12,675 nucleotides of DNA from NCBI GenBank assembly GCA_003557565.1, contig PWOG01000299.1, positions 1 through 12,675 of the forward strand, written 5' to 3'. Positions within the stretch are counted from its first letter, which is position 1. The number at the start of each line of letters is the position of its first letter. Source of the DNA: Desulfobulbaceae bacterium. Its GTDB lineage: Bacteria > Desulfobacterota > Desulfobulbia > Desulfobulbales > Desulfurivibrionaceae. Made by a program: the position numbers and the translations under genes. Below the pieces are notes generated by a model. The model was not told where the DNA came from. It did not search any database and saw only the letters and a program-made list of their open reading frames with translations. This document shows, in pieces, positions 7,049-12,675 of this stretch.

Positions 7049-7572
7049 CTACATTAATATATGGTCTGGTCACCGGCTTTCTGTTCGGCTTTCTGCTCCA
7101 GAAGGCCCGGGTAATCCGTTACGAAAAACAACTGGGCGCCCTGCGGCTGCAGGACATGACCATCATTAAATTCATGGGTTCCAGTATTCTGGTCGGCATG
7201 GTCGGCGTTTATCTGTTTTATGACCTGGGGATGGCCGAGTTGTCCATCAAGGACATGATAACGGGACCGGTTATTATCGGCGGCATACTTTTCGGCCTGG
7301 GATGGGGATTGCTGGGATATTGTCCCGGCACCTCCGCCGGGGCCCTGGGTGAGGGCAGGGTGGACGCCTTCTGGGGAATCCTGGGGATGATCACCGGGGC
7401 GGCCCTGTTTGCCGAGGCCTATCCCTGGCTCATGCGGACCGTCTACACCTGGGGTGATTTCGGCAAAGTGACCGTGCCGCAAATGCTGGGGATCAACCAC
7501 TGGCTGGTCATTCCCGTTGTCATTGTCCTGGTCGTGCTCATTTTCCGCTGGTTCGAGAAAAAGGGACTCTAG
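7045..7572 (+). CDS. YeeE/YedE-family membrane protein, C-half (Cys partner)
   Basis: 175 residues with about five membrane segments: near 3-19, 43-60, 74-92, 108-126 and 150-168. The family motif GLLGYCPGTSAGALGEGRVDA contains C93, the second conserved cysteine of YeeE/YedE transporters. Together with the upstream half it makes up a full two-repeat channel-like protein, split over two genes as in other two-gene YeeE/YedE pairs. Its ATG overlaps the stop of the extended upstream frame by four bases (ATGA), and its ribosome site GGAGGTG (7031-7037) lies inside that extended frame. Good synthesis may therefore need ribosomes that pass the upstream UGA. Likely an inner-membrane importer of a sulfur or selenium species; the substrate is not readable. 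Confidence 0.92.
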   Translation: MTTLIYGLVTGFLFGFLLQKARVIRYEKQLGALRLQDMTIIKFMGSSILVGMVGVYLFYDLGMAELSIKDMITGPVIIGGILFGLGWGLLGYCPGTSAGALGEGRVDAFWGILGMITGAALFAEAYPWLMRTVYTWGDFGKVTVPQMLGINHWLVIPVVIVLVVLIFRWFEKKGL

Positions 7573-7598
7573 AAACCTGTCTGGCCTGGAATGAACTG

Positions 7599-7626
7599 AG
7601 GCGGCGACGGACCGGCGTCGCCGCCT
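7599..7626. terminator. Strong hairpin between convergent genes, probable two-way terminator
   Basis: A perfect 10-bp GC-rich stem, GGCGGCGACG (7600-7609) with CGTCGCCGCC (7616-7625), plus an A-T pair at the base (7599/7626), and a 6-nt loop. It sits 27 bp after the second YeeE/YedE half and 23 bp after the end of folE2 on the other strand. The T run is weak in both directions (TTGCATTT on plus), so termination may be incomplete or factor-assisted. Confidence 0.6.
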
Positions 7627-7648
7627 TGCATTTGACCTGCTGATTTGG

Positions 7649-8383
7649 CTACAGGTCGTCGCTGTCCACGTAGGCGTAGGCGCTGTGCTTGTGGATGGAC
7701 TCGAAGCTTTCGGCGCCCACCCCGAACCAGGAGATGGCGGGATGCCGGGCGGCCAGTTCCGCCACCTTGCGGACCACATCTTCGACGAACATGGGGTTTT
7801 GGTAGGCCGCTTCGGTGACGTATTTTTCATCGGGCCGCTTGAGCAGGGCAAAAACCTCGCAGGAACTGCCGGCGTCGGCCATGTTGATCAGATCCTCGAG
7901 CCAGATGAACTCCCGGTATTTGACGCTGAGGGTGATCTCCGCCCGCTGGTTATGGGCCCCGCAGGTACTGATTTCCCGGGAGCACGGGCACAGGGTGGTG
8001 GCCGGTACCATTACGGTCAGCAGAAAGTCCTCGTCGGGGCCGATGCCGCCGGTGAAGCGGCAGGTGTATTCCATCAGGCTGGGAGTGCCGCTGACCGGGG
8101 CTCTTTTTTCCAGGAAATAGGGGAAGGTCATCTCCACGTGGGCCGAGTCCGCCCGCAGCTTTTCCTTGACCTCGGCCAGCAGTTTGCGAAAGATCCGGTT
8201 GCTCATCTCTTCCTGGTAACGATTCAGGACCTCGATGAAGGTGGTCACGCAGGTGTCCCGGTACTGGCGGGGGAGATTGGCCCGCAGATCGATGGAGGCC
8301 ACCGTGGGCTGCAGGCCCCCGGATTTTTCCCGGACGGTGATGGGATAACTGATACCTTTGATGCCGACGCTTTGCAGTTCCAT
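7649..8383 (-). CDS. folE2: GTP cyclohydrolase I type B (FolE2)
   Basis: Converts GTP to dihydroneopterin triphosphate, the entry step for folate and for queuosine precursors. The 244-residue length is normal to slightly short for the family. The signature is LCPCSREIS (C132, C134) followed by GAHNQR (H144), which in FolE2 gives the metal-binding and catalytic residues; the region from VEMTFPYFLEKRAP to SLMEYTC is also typical. This enzyme is unrelated in sequence to FolE and can use metals other than zinc. Start ATG at 8383; only a distant AGGG is seen upstream, so initiation may be weak. A TATATAA stretch lies 8-14 bases before the start. It is a single gene, convergent with the selenium/sulfur cluster and divergent from the ABC exporter, with a structured intergenic region upstream. 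Confidence 0.96.
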   Translation of the reverse strand: MELQSVGIKGISYPITVREKSGGLQPTVASIDLRANLPRQYRDTCVTTFIEVLNRYQEEMSNRIFRKLLAEVKEKLRADSAHVEMTFPYFLEKRAPVSGTPSLMEYTCRFTGGIGPDEDFLLTVMVPATTLCPCSREISTCGAHNQRAEITLSVKYREFIWLEDLINMADAGSSCEVFALLKRPDEKYVTEAAYQNPMFVEDVVRKVAELAARHPAISWFGVGAESFESIHKHSAYAYVDSDDL

Positions 8384-8447
8384 GGTTTGTTATATACCCT
8401 GTTTTACCCGAAAATGACAGATCAAAGTAGGTCATCGGGTTCAGGCT

Positions 8448-8556
8448 GGCCGGCTTGAGGTAAGTGATCACGGGGGCAAAATGGTAAGCACCCGCATGGT
8501 GCCGCAGGTTGTGGTGAGCCTCGGCGGCGATGCTTACATCACTGCGTGAGCCGGCC
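8448..8556. other. Nested inverted repeats, possible structured RNA or small palindromic element
   Basis: Four helices nest in order: GGCCGGCT 8448-8455 with AGCCGGCC 8549-8556; AGTGAT 8463-8468 with ATCACT 8538-8543; GTAAGCA 8484-8490 with TGCTTAC 8531-8537; GCCGCAGG 8501-8508 with CCT-CG-GCGGC 8519-8528 (2-nt bulge), loop of 10 nt. The order is consistent with one fold. It could be the folE2 leader RNA (minus strand), a small RNA on either strand, or a small palindromic mobile element. No known riboswitch class was recognised. Confidence 0.4.
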
Positions 8557-8671
8557 CGATCGCCGCTTTCGGCGGTGCCCTGTGATCGCTTATGGCTTGG
8601 CGGCAAACAATCATGGCGCCATCCGGCAATGCACAACCCCGTGGCCAGTTGTTCTGGTCATGGTTTTGTCA

Positions 8672-8701
8672 TTGACAGTCCGTGGCAGGGCCAGGTATGA
8701 C
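8672..8701 (+). promoter_or_regulatory. Probable sigma70-type promoter for the ABC exporter
   Basis: A perfect -35 TTGACA (8672-8677), an 18-bp spacer and TATGAC (8696-8701, four of six) lie 58 bp before the chosen GTG start of the exporter. Transcription starting near 8708 would exclude the ATG at 8660 as a start, which supports the later GTG. Confidence 0.5.
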
Positions 8702-8758
8702 CAGGGCCTGGTAAGCAACTCCCGCACATCTCAGCCAACGGTTTATCTTACTCATTAC

Positions 8759-10579
8759 GTGACTTCTTCCACCCACCATAAGCAGCAGACCGACCGAACT
8801 CCCGATCATCCTCCGCCAGCCGATCATTCGGCTTCCCTGGGGACCTATCTCTGGCGGATCTTCCCCTTTGTCTTGCCATATAAGAAACGGGTGGGGCTGG
8901 GGCTGGGGCTCAACGCCCTGGCCCGGCTTTTCGATCTGCTGCCTCTGGTGCTCATTGGCTGGGTGGTGGATGTGATCAGTACTCGGGGGGCTGACGCCGA
9001 GCCGGGGCTTTTTTTGTGGTTCGGCCTGGCGGTGCTGGGTACTTTCCTGGCCCTGGCAGTTTTTCAAAGCATCAGCGATTACTGCCTGGATTCCATGGCC
9101 CAGATGGTCCGCCACGACCTGCGGCTGGCGGTCTACGACCGGATGCAGGGCCTGGATGCCGGTTTCTTTGAGCAGCGGCAGACCGGTGACCTGCTGGCCG
9201 TGGCCTCCAACGACGTGGACAATCTGGAGCATTTTTTCTCCGATGTTACCACCAACGTGGTCCGTCTGGTGATTACCTTCGTCGGTGTCTACGGTTTCCT
9301 TTTGTGGCTGGAGTGGCGGTTGGCCCTGCTGCTGGCGGTCCCGTTGCCCTTTGCCATCCTGGCCGTGCGCTTTTTCGCCACCCGGGTCCAGCCCCAGTAC
9401 CGTAAGGCCCGCCGGGCGGTGGGCGAGATCAACAGTATCCTGGAAAACAACATTCGCGGCATCGGGGTCATCCAAGCCTTCACCGCCGAATCCGAGCAGC
9501 TGCGGCTGGTCTCCGGGCGCTCCAGCGCCTATGTCGATGCCGCCATCGCCGCCGCCCGGGAACGGGCCCGCTTCATCCCCCTGATCTACCTGGTGGCCGG
9601 TCTGGCCTTTGCCCTGCTGATCACCGGCGGGGCCTGGCTCACCGCCTCCGGGCACGGACCCACCATCGGCAGTTTCACCACCTTCGTGCTCTTTTCCGTC
9701 CGCCTGGTTTTTCCTCTTTTCATCTTCGGCATGCTGATTAACCAGATCCAGCGGGCCGAGGCATCGGCCCGGCGGATCTCCAGGCTGCTGGCCACCGAAC
9801 CCCTGGTGCGGGATCATCCCGGAGCCCGGCCCCTGGAAGGTAAGCCGGAAAATATAGCCCTGCACCGGGTCGGTTTTGCCTATACCCCGGAACAGCCGGT
9901 GCTCCACGACATCAATTTTGAACTGAGCCGGGGTCGGGTGCTGGGGATCGTCGGCCCCACCGGAGCGGGCAAAAGCACTTTGGTGAAACTGCTGCTGCGC
10001 TATTATGACCCCACCACCGGGGAAATCCGGGTCAACGGCCAACCGCTGCCCGGCATCCTGCTGGAAAGCTATCGCCGCCACGTGGGGTATGTATCCCAGG
10101 ACGCCTTTTTATTTTACGGCACGGTGGCGGAGAATATCCGGCTGGGTTCGCCGGAGGCCGACCTGGAGGCGGTGCGGGAAGCGGCCCGGATCGCCGGGGC
10201 GGCGGAATTTATTGAACGGTTGCCCGAGCTCTACGATACCATGATCGGTGAACGGGGCATGAAGCTCTCCGGCGGCCAGCGCCAGCGTATTTCCCTGGCC
10301 CGGGCGGTGCTGCGCAATCCGGCCCTGATCGTTCTCGATGAGGCCACTTCGGCGGTTGATACCCGCACCGAAGAGCTGATCCAAAGCAACCTGCTGCGCT
10401 TCAAGGAAGGGCGGATGACGGTGGCCGTGGCCCACCGCCTGTCCACCATTCGTCACTGTGATGAGATCCTGGTCCTGATGGAAGGCGCCATCGCCGAACG
10501 GGGCACCCACCAGCAACTGCTGGCCAAAGAAGGTGTATATGCGGGACTCTGGCGGGTTCAAAGCGGTGAGCTGGGATAA
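8759..10579 (+). CDS. ABC exporter, fused membrane and ATPase domains (MsbA/Mdl type)
   Basis: An inner-membrane ATP-driven exporter half-transporter, 606 residues from the chosen start, normal for the class. The six-helix transmembrane domain spans about residues 35-325 and starts with LWRIFPFVLPYKKR. The ATPase domain has Walker A GPTGAGKST (399-407), the ABC signature LSGGQ (503-507), Walker B LIVLDEA (D527, E528) and the H-loop His559 (VAHRLST). All catalytic residues are present, so it can work as a homodimer, or with a partner outside the window. The GTG start is chosen because it follows the promoter at 8672 and the conserved domain begins soon after; no clear ribosome site is seen, so the start is uncertain. 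The upstream open frame back to 8546 looks non-coding. The substrate cannot be told. Confidence 0.9.
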   Translation: MTSSTHHKQQTDRTPDHPPPADHSASLGTYLWRIFPFVLPYKKRVGLGLGLNALARLFDLLPLVLIGWVVDVISTRGADAEPGLFLWFGLAVLGTFLALAVFQSISDYCLDSMAQMVRHDLRLAVYDRMQGLDAGFFEQRQTGDLLAVASNDVDNLEHFFSDVTTNVVRLVITFVGVYGFLLWLEWRLALLLAVPLPFAILAVRFFATRVQPQYRKARRAVGEINSILENNIRGIGVIQAFTAESEQLRLVSGRSSAYVDAAIAAARERARFIPLIYLVAGLAFALLITGGAWLTASGHGPTIGSFTTFVLFSVRLVFPLFIFGMLINQIQRAEASARRISRLLATEPLVRDHPGARPLEGKPENIALHRVGFAYTPEQPVLHDINFELSRGRVLGIVGPTGAGKSTLVKLLLRYYDPTTGEIRVNGQPLPGILLESYRRHVGYVSQDAFLFYGTVAENIRLGSPEADLEAVREAARIAGAAEFIERLPELYDTMIGERGMKLSGGQRQRISLARAVLRNPALIVLDEATSAVDTRTEELIQSNLLRFKEGRMTVAVAHRLSTIRHCDEILVLMEGAIAERGTHQQLLAKEGVYAGLWRVQSGELG

Positions 10580-10732
10580 AAAGCCCGGGGTTGCATGGCA
10601 TTAAGGCAGACAATGAGTTTCGCCTGATTTAGCTTGACATAACCAATCACAGGGTTTGTCCTGTAAGCGGTCAGGGGGCGGTGCCTCCTGGACATGTTCA
10701 CCGCGTCATGGTGCGACAAGGCTTGGGGTTTC

Positions 10733-11236
10733 CTACCTTATCGGCACCAGACCGTAGCCTTTGGCCTGGTAGCCGATCAGCGAAACGAAGGTGTTGGCGA
10801 CCGCTTTCACTCCGGGTACGAGTTCGCTCTGATCGACTCCCAGGGCGCGGGCGGAAATCCCGCAGGACTCGAACCTCACCCCGCGTTCGGCCAACCCCTC
10901 AATGCTCCTGGCCAGCTTCTGGGCCGCTTCGCGTTGATTGGCCGGTATCTGCTGTGTATCGGCGGTGGTGAAGCGCACTGCCGGGCCCCGGAAGGCGACT
11001 ACCAGGTCCGCTTCCACCCCTTGTTGATTCAGGGTGTCCAGGGTTTCATCGATCACGCCGAGGTTGCCTGCCAGACTTTCGGGATTGCCCAAAGTAACGT
11101 CAAAAATGGTTTTTGCCCGATCTACACCCTCCAGTGCTTGTGGCTTGGTGTGTTCGGCGGCGTATGTCATGCTTAACGACATGAACAGGCTGATACCCAG
11201 TATGACCAGAAAAGTTACGGTTTTTTTTTGAATCAT
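10733..11236 (-). CDS. Secreted DsrE-family protein
   Basis: 167 residues. An N-terminal signal peptide (M-I-Q-K-K, then a hydrophobic stretch to residue 23) with likely cleavage after T-Y-A (residue 26) sends it to the periplasm. The rest is a DsrE/DsrF-like fold: a strand-rich core with ADLVVAFRGPAVRF and a late FESCGISARALG segment with the only mature cysteine, C125, at the position where some family members carry an active sulfur-relay cysteine. The family includes sulfur-transfer proteins, but many periplasmic members have no known role. ATG 11236 has AAAGGAG seven bases upstream, which fixes the start. A single-gene unit with its own promoter (11370-11399), convergent with the ABC exporter; the 153 bp between them hold no clear terminator. 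Confidence 0.9.
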   Translation of the reverse strand: MIQKKTVTFLVILGISLFMSLSMTYAAEHTKPQALEGVDRAKTIFDVTLGNPESLAGNLGVIDETLDTLNQQGVEADLVVAFRGPAVRFTTADTQQIPANQREAAQKLARSIEGLAERGVRFESCGISARALGVDQSELVPGVKAVANTFVSLIGYQAKGYGLVPIR

Positions 11237-11369
11237 GACTTTTCTCCTTTGTTTTTTGTTGTTTTTGGTGCTTTGATGAATGAAAACTTTTGCTGTGCCG
11301 TTTCCGGCTTAATACAACATCGTCCAGGAGCCAGCCCCGCAATTTTATGCGCTTTGGTGGTATTTTAAA

Positions 11370-11399
11370 ATTCTGTCGATTTTCAGCGCTGTTTGTCAA
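11370..11399 (-). promoter_or_regulatory. Promoter for the DsrE-family gene
   Basis: On the minus strand a perfect TTGACA (11399-11394) is followed after 18 bp by CAGAAT (11375-11370, four of six). Transcription would start near 11363 and give a leader of about 125 nt before the ATG at 11236. Confidence 0.5.
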
Positions 11400-11402
11400 A
11401 CA
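11390..11402. promoter_or_regulatory. 13-bp palindrome over the -35, candidate operator
   Basis: TGTTTG-T-CAAACA is a perfect inverted repeat (6+1+6) that covers the whole -35 hexamer of the minus-strand promoter. A protein bound there would block RNA polymerase. No specific regulator family is recognised from this short site. Confidence 0.4.
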
Positions 11403-11516
11403 AAAAAACGGGAGGCTGAATTTTCCTTTTGTCCGGGTTGTTAAGAAAACTTTAACGGTTGATCTGGTCGGTTTATGGGCGCCCTGCTCTCTTCCTTGAT
11501 GGTGGCGGGATTGGAG

Positions 11517-11546
11517 TTGACAGCTCCGGTGGCTATTCAGGATAAT
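11517..11546 (+). promoter_or_regulatory. Promoter for malic enzyme
   Basis: A perfect -35 TTGACA (11517-11522), 18-bp spacer and GATAAT (11541-11546, five of six) form the best sigma70-type promoter in the window. Transcription would start near 11553, leaving a leader of about 140 nt before the GTG start. Confidence 0.6.
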
Positions 11547-11572
11547 CAGACGTGGGGGTCGTCGCTTTAAGC

Positions 11573-11636
11573 CTGCCGTGGCCCTCTTGCCAGTTTGCGG
11601 CAAGCAGTCAAGGGCCGCAGTACCCCCTCGCAAACC
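11573..11636 (+). promoter_or_regulatory. Structured leader with possible pseudoknot before malic enzyme
   Basis: A stacked hairpin: CTGC 11573-11576 with GCAG 11617-11620, GGCCCT 11580-11585 with AGGGCC 11611-11616, TTGCC 11587-11591 with GGCAA 11599-11603. The hairpin loop and its edge, GTTTGC (11593-11598), can pair with GCAAAC (11630-11635) downstream, which would form an H-type pseudoknot. There is no T run, so any control would more likely act on translation. No known riboswitch class was recognised. Confidence 0.4.
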
Positions 11637-11693
11637 GGGCTGATCGTCGCAAGTTGGGAGGCCAGTGATATTTTGTGTTACAGGGAGGTTGCC

Positions 11694-12675
11694 GTGCCGC
11701 ACCACAGTTATCGCCTGCATTACGACCGGTACGGCAACACTCGGGAGATTGTGGTTACCGCCAGGGGCTCCGAGGTGTATGACAATTCCTACACCAACAA
11801 GGGCACCGCCTTCACCGAGGAGGAACGTGGTCGTTTTTCCCTCCATGGCACCCTGCCGCCCCGGGTCCGCAGCCTGGCCCAGCAGGTGGAGAACTGCCGC
11901 CAGACCCTGGAGCGGAAAAATACCGATCTTGAGAAGTTCATCTATATCCGTTCGCTGTTCGACCGCAACGTCACCCTGGCCCATGCCTTGATCGCCGATG
12001 ACATTGAACGCTGTTTGCCGATAATCTACACTCCCACGGTGGGAGAGGCCTGCCGCAATTACTCCTCGATGTTTCGCAAAGCCAACGGGCTGTTTTTTTA
12101 CCCGGGCAATATCGACCGGGCCGAGGAAATCCTGCGGCGTTTCGCCCATCGCCAGATCCGGGTGGCGGTGGTCACCGACAACCAAGGAATTCTGGGAATC
12201 GGCGACCAGGGGGTGGGAGGGATCTCCATCTGCCTGGGCAAGCTGATGCTCTACACCCAGGGTGCCGGTATCGCCCCCTGGCATTGCCTGCCCGTATCAC
12301 TTGATGTGGGTACCGATAATCAGCGGCTGCTCAACGACGACAATTACCTGGGCTGGCGTCATCCGCGCCTCCAAGGGGAGCAGTATGTGGAGTTTGTCCA
12401 GCGTTTCGCCCGGGCCTTCAAGGAGGTTTTTCCCCACGCTCTCTGTCAGTGGGAGGATTTTTCCAAGCAGAATGCCTTTGCCATCCGGGACAGTTATCTT
12501 CACCAACTGCTGTCCTTCAACGACGATATCCAGGGTACCGGCGCCGTCGCCCTGGCCGCTGTCATCTCCGCTTTGCGGCTCAAAGGGGAAAAACTTGCCG
12601 ACCAGGTCTTCCTGGTACACGGGGCCGGGGCCGGCGGTATCGGGATTGCCGAGCAGCTGGAAGTCGCCCTGCGGG
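11694..12675 (+). CDS. maeA: NAD-type malic enzyme, 5' part (3' end outside window)
   Basis: Oxidative decarboxylation of malate to pyruvate with NAD(P). 327 codons are visible, then the window ends, so roughly the last two fifths of a usual ~550-residue protein are missing. The sequence has the large-type malic enzyme pattern: DRNVTLAHALI, IYTPTVGEACRNYS (catalytic Tyr), VVTDNQGILGIGDQGVGGISICLGKL (catalytic Lys in GKL), QWEDF and NDDIQGTGAV (metal-binding Glu, Asp, Asp), then the NAD-binding start VFLVHGAGAGGIGIAEQL. All catalytic residues in the visible part are present. The start is GTG 11694 with GGGAGG five bases upstream. It is preceded by a strong promoter and a structured leader. Whether it prefers NAD or NADP cannot be decided. 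The 100-residue stretch before DRNVT is less conserved. Confidence 0.94.
   Translation, partial: MPHHSYRLHYDRYGNTREIVVTARGSEVYDNSYTNKGTAFTEEERGRFSLHGTLPPRVRSLAQQVENCRQTLERKNTDLEKFIYIRSLFDRNVTLAHALIADDIERCLPIIYTPTVGEACRNYSSMFRKANGLFFYPGNIDRAEEILRRFAHRQIRVAVVTDNQGILGIGDQGVGGISICLGKLMLYTQGAGIAPWHCLPVSLDVGTDNQRLLNDDNYLGWRHPRLQGEQYVEFVQRFARAFKEVFPHALCQWEDFSKQNAFAIRDSYLHQLLSFNDDIQGTGAVALAAVISALRLKGEKLADQVFLVHGAGAGGIGIAEQLEVALR

Larger units (their letters stand above)
8384..8758. other. Intergenic region between folE2 and the ABC exporter
   Basis: 375 bp between divergent genes with no convincing protein gene. An open frame on the minus strand (to 8636) and the upstream extension of the ABC frame (from 8546) are uncharacteristic and match nothing I recognise. 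The left half (8448-8556) holds a nested stem structure and a further small hairpin (8561-8574, CGCCG/CGGCG, 4-nt loop); the right half holds a good sigma70-like promoter for the ABC gene. Confidence 0.6.
11237..11693. other. Divergent regulatory region between dsrE-type gene and malic enzyme
   Basis: 457 bp without a convincing protein gene. The left part (to about 11460) is distinctly AT-richer than the rest of the window. It contains a minus-strand promoter with an overlapping palindrome, a GCCG-GAAA-CGGC tetraloop hairpin in the minus-strand leader (about 11297-11310), a plus-strand promoter at 11517-11546 and a structured leader from 11573. A TTG-initiated open frame at 11290-11499 lacks a ribosome site and looks spurious. 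Confidence 0.7.

Noticed and set aside
7599..7626. Hairpin as a SECIS or riboswitch
   Set aside because: It lies after the stop of one gene and before the end of a convergent gene, the normal place for a shared terminator, and has no nearby in-frame TGA.
8546..8758. Upstream extension of the ABC exporter (GTG 8546 or ATG 8660)
   Set aside because: The extra residues are not transporter-like, neither start has a ribosome site, and a good promoter at 8672-8701 lies inside this stretch.
8669..10081. 470-residue minus-strand open frame opposite the ABC exporter
   Set aside because: Antisense shadow with Gln/Gly/Pro-rich composition and no domain; the plus strand carries the complete exporter.
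10632..10664. Second CTTGACATAAC plus GTCCTGT, shared with 6411-6430, as a repeated regulatory element
   Set aside because: An 11-base match between two places in a 12.7-kb window is expected by chance, no -10 follows, and no plus-strand gene lies downstream (the next gene is convergent).
10694..11176. 160-residue plus-strand open frame
   Set aside because: It lies almost wholly opposite the DsrE-family gene, which has a signal peptide, ribosome site and family motifs; this frame has none.

Overview
The window looks like chromosomal DNA from a GC-rich, probably anaerobic or sulfur-cycling Desulfobacterota (Deltaproteobacteria) or a relative. This is inferred from the gene mix (rhodanese, DsrE-family protein, YeeE/YedE transporter halves, GTP cyclohydrolase FolE2, rubrerythrin-like domain) and from an apparent selenocysteine codon. 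No rRNA, tRNA, phage gene, insertion sequence or CRISPR array was seen.

Layout. (1) 1-4377, plus strand: the 3' part of metK, then treY (maltooligosyltrehalose synthase), which is enlarged by low-complexity insertions and is followed by an intrinsic terminator. (2) 4448-7572, plus strand, a sulfur/selenium cluster: a rhodanese fused to a ferritin-like domain; an FAD/NAD-binding oxidoreductase of the family often fused or linked to SelD; and the two halves of a YeeE/YedE membrane protein. (3) 7649-8383, minus strand: folE2, convergent with the cluster across a strong hairpin. (4) 8384-8758: a divergent intergenic region with a nested, RNA-like stem structure, then an ABC exporter on the plus strand (to 10579). 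(5) 10733-11236, minus strand: a secreted DsrE-family protein. (6) 11237-11693: a divergent regulatory region with promoters both ways and a possible pseudoknotted leader, then the 5' part of an NAD-type malic enzyme that runs off the window.

Main result. The first YeeE/YedE half seems to stop at a TGA at 6923. In the same frame, however, the sequence carries on as GARLADG-U-PSGHGLSG plus one more membrane helix. The TGA sits exactly where this family has its conserved cysteine (G-C-x-S-G-H-G). The extended frame ends in an ATGA overlap with the second half, and a SECIS-like hairpin follows the TGA at the expected distance. The gene is best read as a 171-residue selenoprotein (Sec131). The partner half keeps a cysteine (C93, GYCPGT). 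The transport path of the assembled protein would then carry one selenocysteine and one cysteine. Nearby rhodanese and SelD-associated oxidoreductase genes fit a role in handling reactive sulfur or selenium, but the substrate cannot be read from the sequence.

Other points of interest are the candidate leader RNA before malic enzyme, the nested structure between folE2 and the ABC exporter, a palindrome over the dsrE-type promoter, and an attenuator-like terminator in front of the rhodanese gene.
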